From Alistipes sp. CAG:435 (GTDB taxonomy: Bacteria; Bacteroidota; Bacteroidia; Bacteroidales; UBA932): a stretch of DNA of 64,000 bases. The translations under genes and the position numbers were made by a program. A model generated the notes under the pieces. That model saw only the letters and a program-made list of their open reading frames with translations, searched no databases and was not told the DNA's origin. This document shows positions 62,196-64,000 of the stretch, piece after piece. Positions within the stretch are counted from its first letter, which is position 1. The number at the start of each line of letters is the position of its first letter. The stretch lies in assembly GCA_000433355.1 (NCBI GenBank), contig FR893109.1, positions 1 through 64,000 of the forward strand, read 5' to 3'.

Positions 62196-62203
62196 TATCT
62201 TTG
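62196..62203 (+). promoter_or_regulatory. -7 box of the EamA gene
   Basis: Plus strand TATCTTTG followed by CAG, exact consensus, 23 nt before the start. Confidence 0.55.
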
Positions 62204-62226
62204 CAGCCTTATTTTGAAAAAGGAAT

Positions 62227-63306
62227 ATGGTTAGGACAAAGGAAAGCAAGGCCAAAGGGTTCTTTTTCGGGATATTGGCCGCTGTCAGTTATGGTGTGAA
62301 CCCTCTGGGGGCGAAGTACCTTTACGAGGAGGGGTTGAATGTGGAGTCGGTGCTGTTTTACAGGTACGGACTTGCGGCGCTGATCATCGGAATGATCATG
62401 GCAGGAAAGATGATCGCCGGGAGGAAGGTCGCTTCGACAAGCTCAGCGACTGGAAAAGAGTCCGCCACCGAGCCACATTCTTCGGTCACTGAGCCTGTCG
62501 AAGTGACAGGATACGAGTCATTCAAGGTCAGCCGTGGTGAACTCTCGACGCTGACCGCCCTCGGACTGATGTTCGTGATCTCCTCGCTGACACTGTACTG
62601 TAGCTTCCTGTACATGGACAGCGGAGTCGCCTGCTCCCTGCTCTTCGTTTACCCGGTGATGACAGCCGTCCTGATGGCCATGCTCTATGGAGAGAAGATC
62701 ACGAAGGCCACAGCGGCAGCCATAGCGCTCTCGCTGGTAGGAGTCCTTCTTCTTTATAAAGGTGACGGCGAAACCGTCCTCAGTACCGTCGGAGTGCTTC
62801 TGGTCATGGTCTCCGCCCTGAGCTACGCACTCTACATCATCGTGGCCAACCGAGCCTCCGCACCGGAATCCGAGCTGGGGACCGGGCACAGCAAGTTATC
62901 CAAATATATTCCTTTGCCACACAGGGTGACAATCCACAGGCTTGACATGTCGGCGATGAAGCTTAGTTTCTACGTGCTTATCGTCTGCGCCGTGTCGATG
63001 GTCCTGTTCTCGTTCACATCTGCGGAAAGGCATCTCATGCCGCTTGTCACCGGCCGCGAATGGGGATATTCATTGATGCTCGCCATCGTCCCGACCGTAT
63101 TCTCGCTCGTCTCTATGGGAATCGCCGTGCGCATCATCGGTTCCACACCGACAGCCATCATGGGTGCCCTTGAGCCGCTCACTGCGGTCGTGATCGGACT
63201 CACTGTCTTCCACGAGGCCCTGACCGTCAACCTGGTAGTCGGCATCCTGCTGATCCTCACGGCGGTGATCACAATCATCCTCAGCAAGGGGAAAGCCTCC
63301 GCATGA
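62227..63306 (+). CDS. EamA/DMT-family transporter with two palindromic insertions
   Basis: 359-residue inner-membrane protein of the drug/metabolite transporter superfamily with about 10 membrane helices and two EamA repeats (GFFFGILAAVSYGVNPLGAKYLYEEG; the second half ends EPLTAVVIGLTVFHEALTVNLVVGILLILTAVI). It is longer than the usual ~300. A loop at about residues 67-95 (KVASTSSATGK and SSVTEPVEVTG) is encoded by two palindromic repeat copies (62427-62451 and 62484-62508). A second hydrophilic loop (about 215-235) also lengthens it. Start ATG lies in GGAATATG. The stop overlaps the MATE start (ATGA). Confidence 0.88.
   Translation: MVRTKESKAKGFFFGILAAVSYGVNPLGAKYLYEEGLNVESVLFYRYGLAALIIGMIMAGKMIAGRKVASTSSATGKESATEPHSSVTEPVEVTGYESFKVSRGELSTLTALGLMFVISSLTLYCSFLYMDSGVACSLLFVYPVMTAVLMAMLYGEKITKATAAAIALSLVGVLLLYKGDGETVLSTVGVLLVMVSALSYALYIIVANRASAPESELGTGHSKLSKYIPLPHRVTIHRLDMSAMKLSFYVLIVCAVSMVLFSFTSAERHLMPLVTGREWGYSLMLAIVPTVFSLVSMGIAVRIIGSTPTAIMGALEPLTAVVIGLTVFHEALTVNLVVGILLILTAVITIILSKGKASA
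62427..62451. repeat. Palindromic element in EamA gene, copy 1
   Basis: 25 bp, arms GGTCGCT and AGCGACT (last base differs) around TCGACAAGCTC. Encodes VASTSSAT. Confidence 0.85.
62484..62508. repeat. Palindromic element in EamA gene, copy 2
   Basis: 25 bp, arms GGTCACT and AGTGACA around GAGCCTGTCGA. Encodes VTEPVEVT. It lies 32 bp after copy 1 in opposite orientation. Confidence 0.85.
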
Positions 63307-64000
63307 AGAAGATCAGGGAAATACTCAAGATAGGTCTGCCGATCATGCTCGGACAGGCCTGCGTCATAATTCTGGCGTTCGCCGACAACATCATGATCGG
63401 GTGGCACAGCGTGGACGAGCTCGCCGCGTCATCGTTCGTGAACAATGTCATGAACCTGTTCATCCTCACCGAATTGGGATTCGCGACCGGGATGACTCCG
63501 ATGATAGGTGCGGACAACGGGACCGGCAACATCAAAGGAATCGGGATCACGGTGAAAAACGGTCTCATGACAAACGGAATCATCGGCGGGATCAGCATCA
63601 TTCTCCTTACAATCATCTACTTCTGTCTTGATCACTTCGGCCAGGCACCTGAATTGATGCCTTACATCAAGCCTTATTTCGCCATCATCGGAATCTCTAC
63701 CCTGTTCGCCCTCGGATTCAACGTCCTCAAGCAATTCACGGACGGAATATGCCGCCCGATGATCTCGATGACCCTGCTGATGATCGGGAACCTGCTGAAT
63801 ATATTCGGAAACTGGGTGCTGATCTACGGCAAGCTCGGATTCCCGGAAATGGGGCTCACCGGAGCCGGCATCAGCACGCTCGTCTCCAGAGCGCTGATTC
63901 TTCTCGTGTTCGTCGTATTCATATTCAAGTCAAAGAAAATGAATGAATATGCCCGCGCGTTCAAAGAGGCGCTCCTTTCCCGCGGCGAGATGAAAACCGT
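63303..64000 (+). CDS. MATE-family efflux transporter, N-terminal part
   Basis: About 232 residues up to the window end, with no stop codon. Starts MKKIREILKIGLPIMLGQ, the usual MATE beginning, and continues with helices (ILAFADNIMIGWHSVDELAA; NVMNLFILTELGFATGMTPMIGA; LFALGFNVLKQFTDGICRP; MTLLMIGNLLNIFGNWVLIYG; MGLTGAGISTLVSRA). These proteins expel drugs or cations with Na+ or H+. Coupled to the EamA gene by ATGA overlap. The C-terminal half is outside the window. Confidence 0.88.
   Translation, partial: MKKIREILKIGLPIMLGQACVIILAFADNIMIGWHSVDELAASSFVNNVMNLFILTELGFATGMTPMIGADNGTGNIKGIGITVKNGLMTNGIIGGISIILLTIIYFCLDHFGQAPELMPYIKPYFAIIGISTLFALGFNVLKQFTDGICRPMISMTLLMIGNLLNIFGNWVLIYGKLGFPEMGLTGAGISTLVSRALILLVFVVFIFKSKKMNEYARAFKEALLSRGEMKT

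Overview
The window reads as a chromosomal segment of an anaerobic Bacteroidales (Bacteroidota) bacterium, at roughly 50% GC by eye. The evidence is a SusC/SusD pair, BamA/BamD and two Skp/OmpH-type proteins, a Bacteroidota Rpb6-type omega subunit, hexameric glutamate dehydrogenase, a KorAB 2-oxoacid:ferredoxin oxidoreductase, and many promoters of the Bacteroidota type (TTG, about 19 nt, TAnnTTTG). No ribosomal RNA, complete insertion sequence or CRISPR array was seen, and I could not name a species.

Layout. (1) 1-8.4 kb, minus strand: a full histidine operon hisG-hisD-hisCB-hisH-hisA-hisF-hisIE followed by leuA and the start of leuC. It is preceded by a classical attenuator with a His-rich leader peptide. 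(2) 8.4-14.3 kb, minus: two tandem porin-like proteins, an SLC13/DASS carboxylate transporter and an M49-like lipoprotein. (3) 14.4-18.6 kb, minus: gdhA, korB, korA. (4) 18.8-24.5 kb: the outer-membrane/cell-envelope cluster skp-bamA-uppS-nadK (minus) with pdxJ divergent. (5) 24.5-28 kb, plus: anchored OmpH-like protein, GT4 glycosyltransferase, LysM protein. (6) 28-32 kb, minus: recN, rpoZ, bamD, trxB, with a Fur-family regulator divergent from trxB. (7) 32.7-43.2 kb: a small glycan-use locus with Ser-type sulfatase, SusD, SusC, GH29 alpha-L-fucosidase and a Wzi-like barrel. (8) 43.2-43.7 kb: repeats, a MITE-like element and tRNA-His. (9) 43.8-52.7 kb: CapA-like protein, phoH, a TPR protein, gyrA, a 42-residue small ORF and clpC. 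(10) 52.7-54.7 kb: an AT-richer accessory patch with a candidate small RNA and an AlbA_2/Schlafen-type gene. (11) 54.7-64 kb: AI-2E permease, esterase, SGNH hydrolase, calycin-like lipoprotein with a TonB receptor, AraC regulator, EamA transporter and a MATE transporter cut by the window end.

Most notable signals. First, a short palindromic element (core CTGAGCCTGTCGAAG or its variant) sits in frame inside four protein genes: hisF next to the catalytic Asp, the exact hisC/hisB fusion junction, the hisD N-terminus and, twice, an EamA loop. Second, the hexamer GAATAT/ATATTC is about tenfold over-represented and overlaps an unusual number of start codons. Third, the his attenuator, a palindromic operator over the clpC promoter, a roughly 100-nt candidate small RNA, and a 110-bp MITE-like element are all readable directly. 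I did not find a clear new multi-gene system; the in-frame palindromes and the GAATAT bias are the strongest leads.
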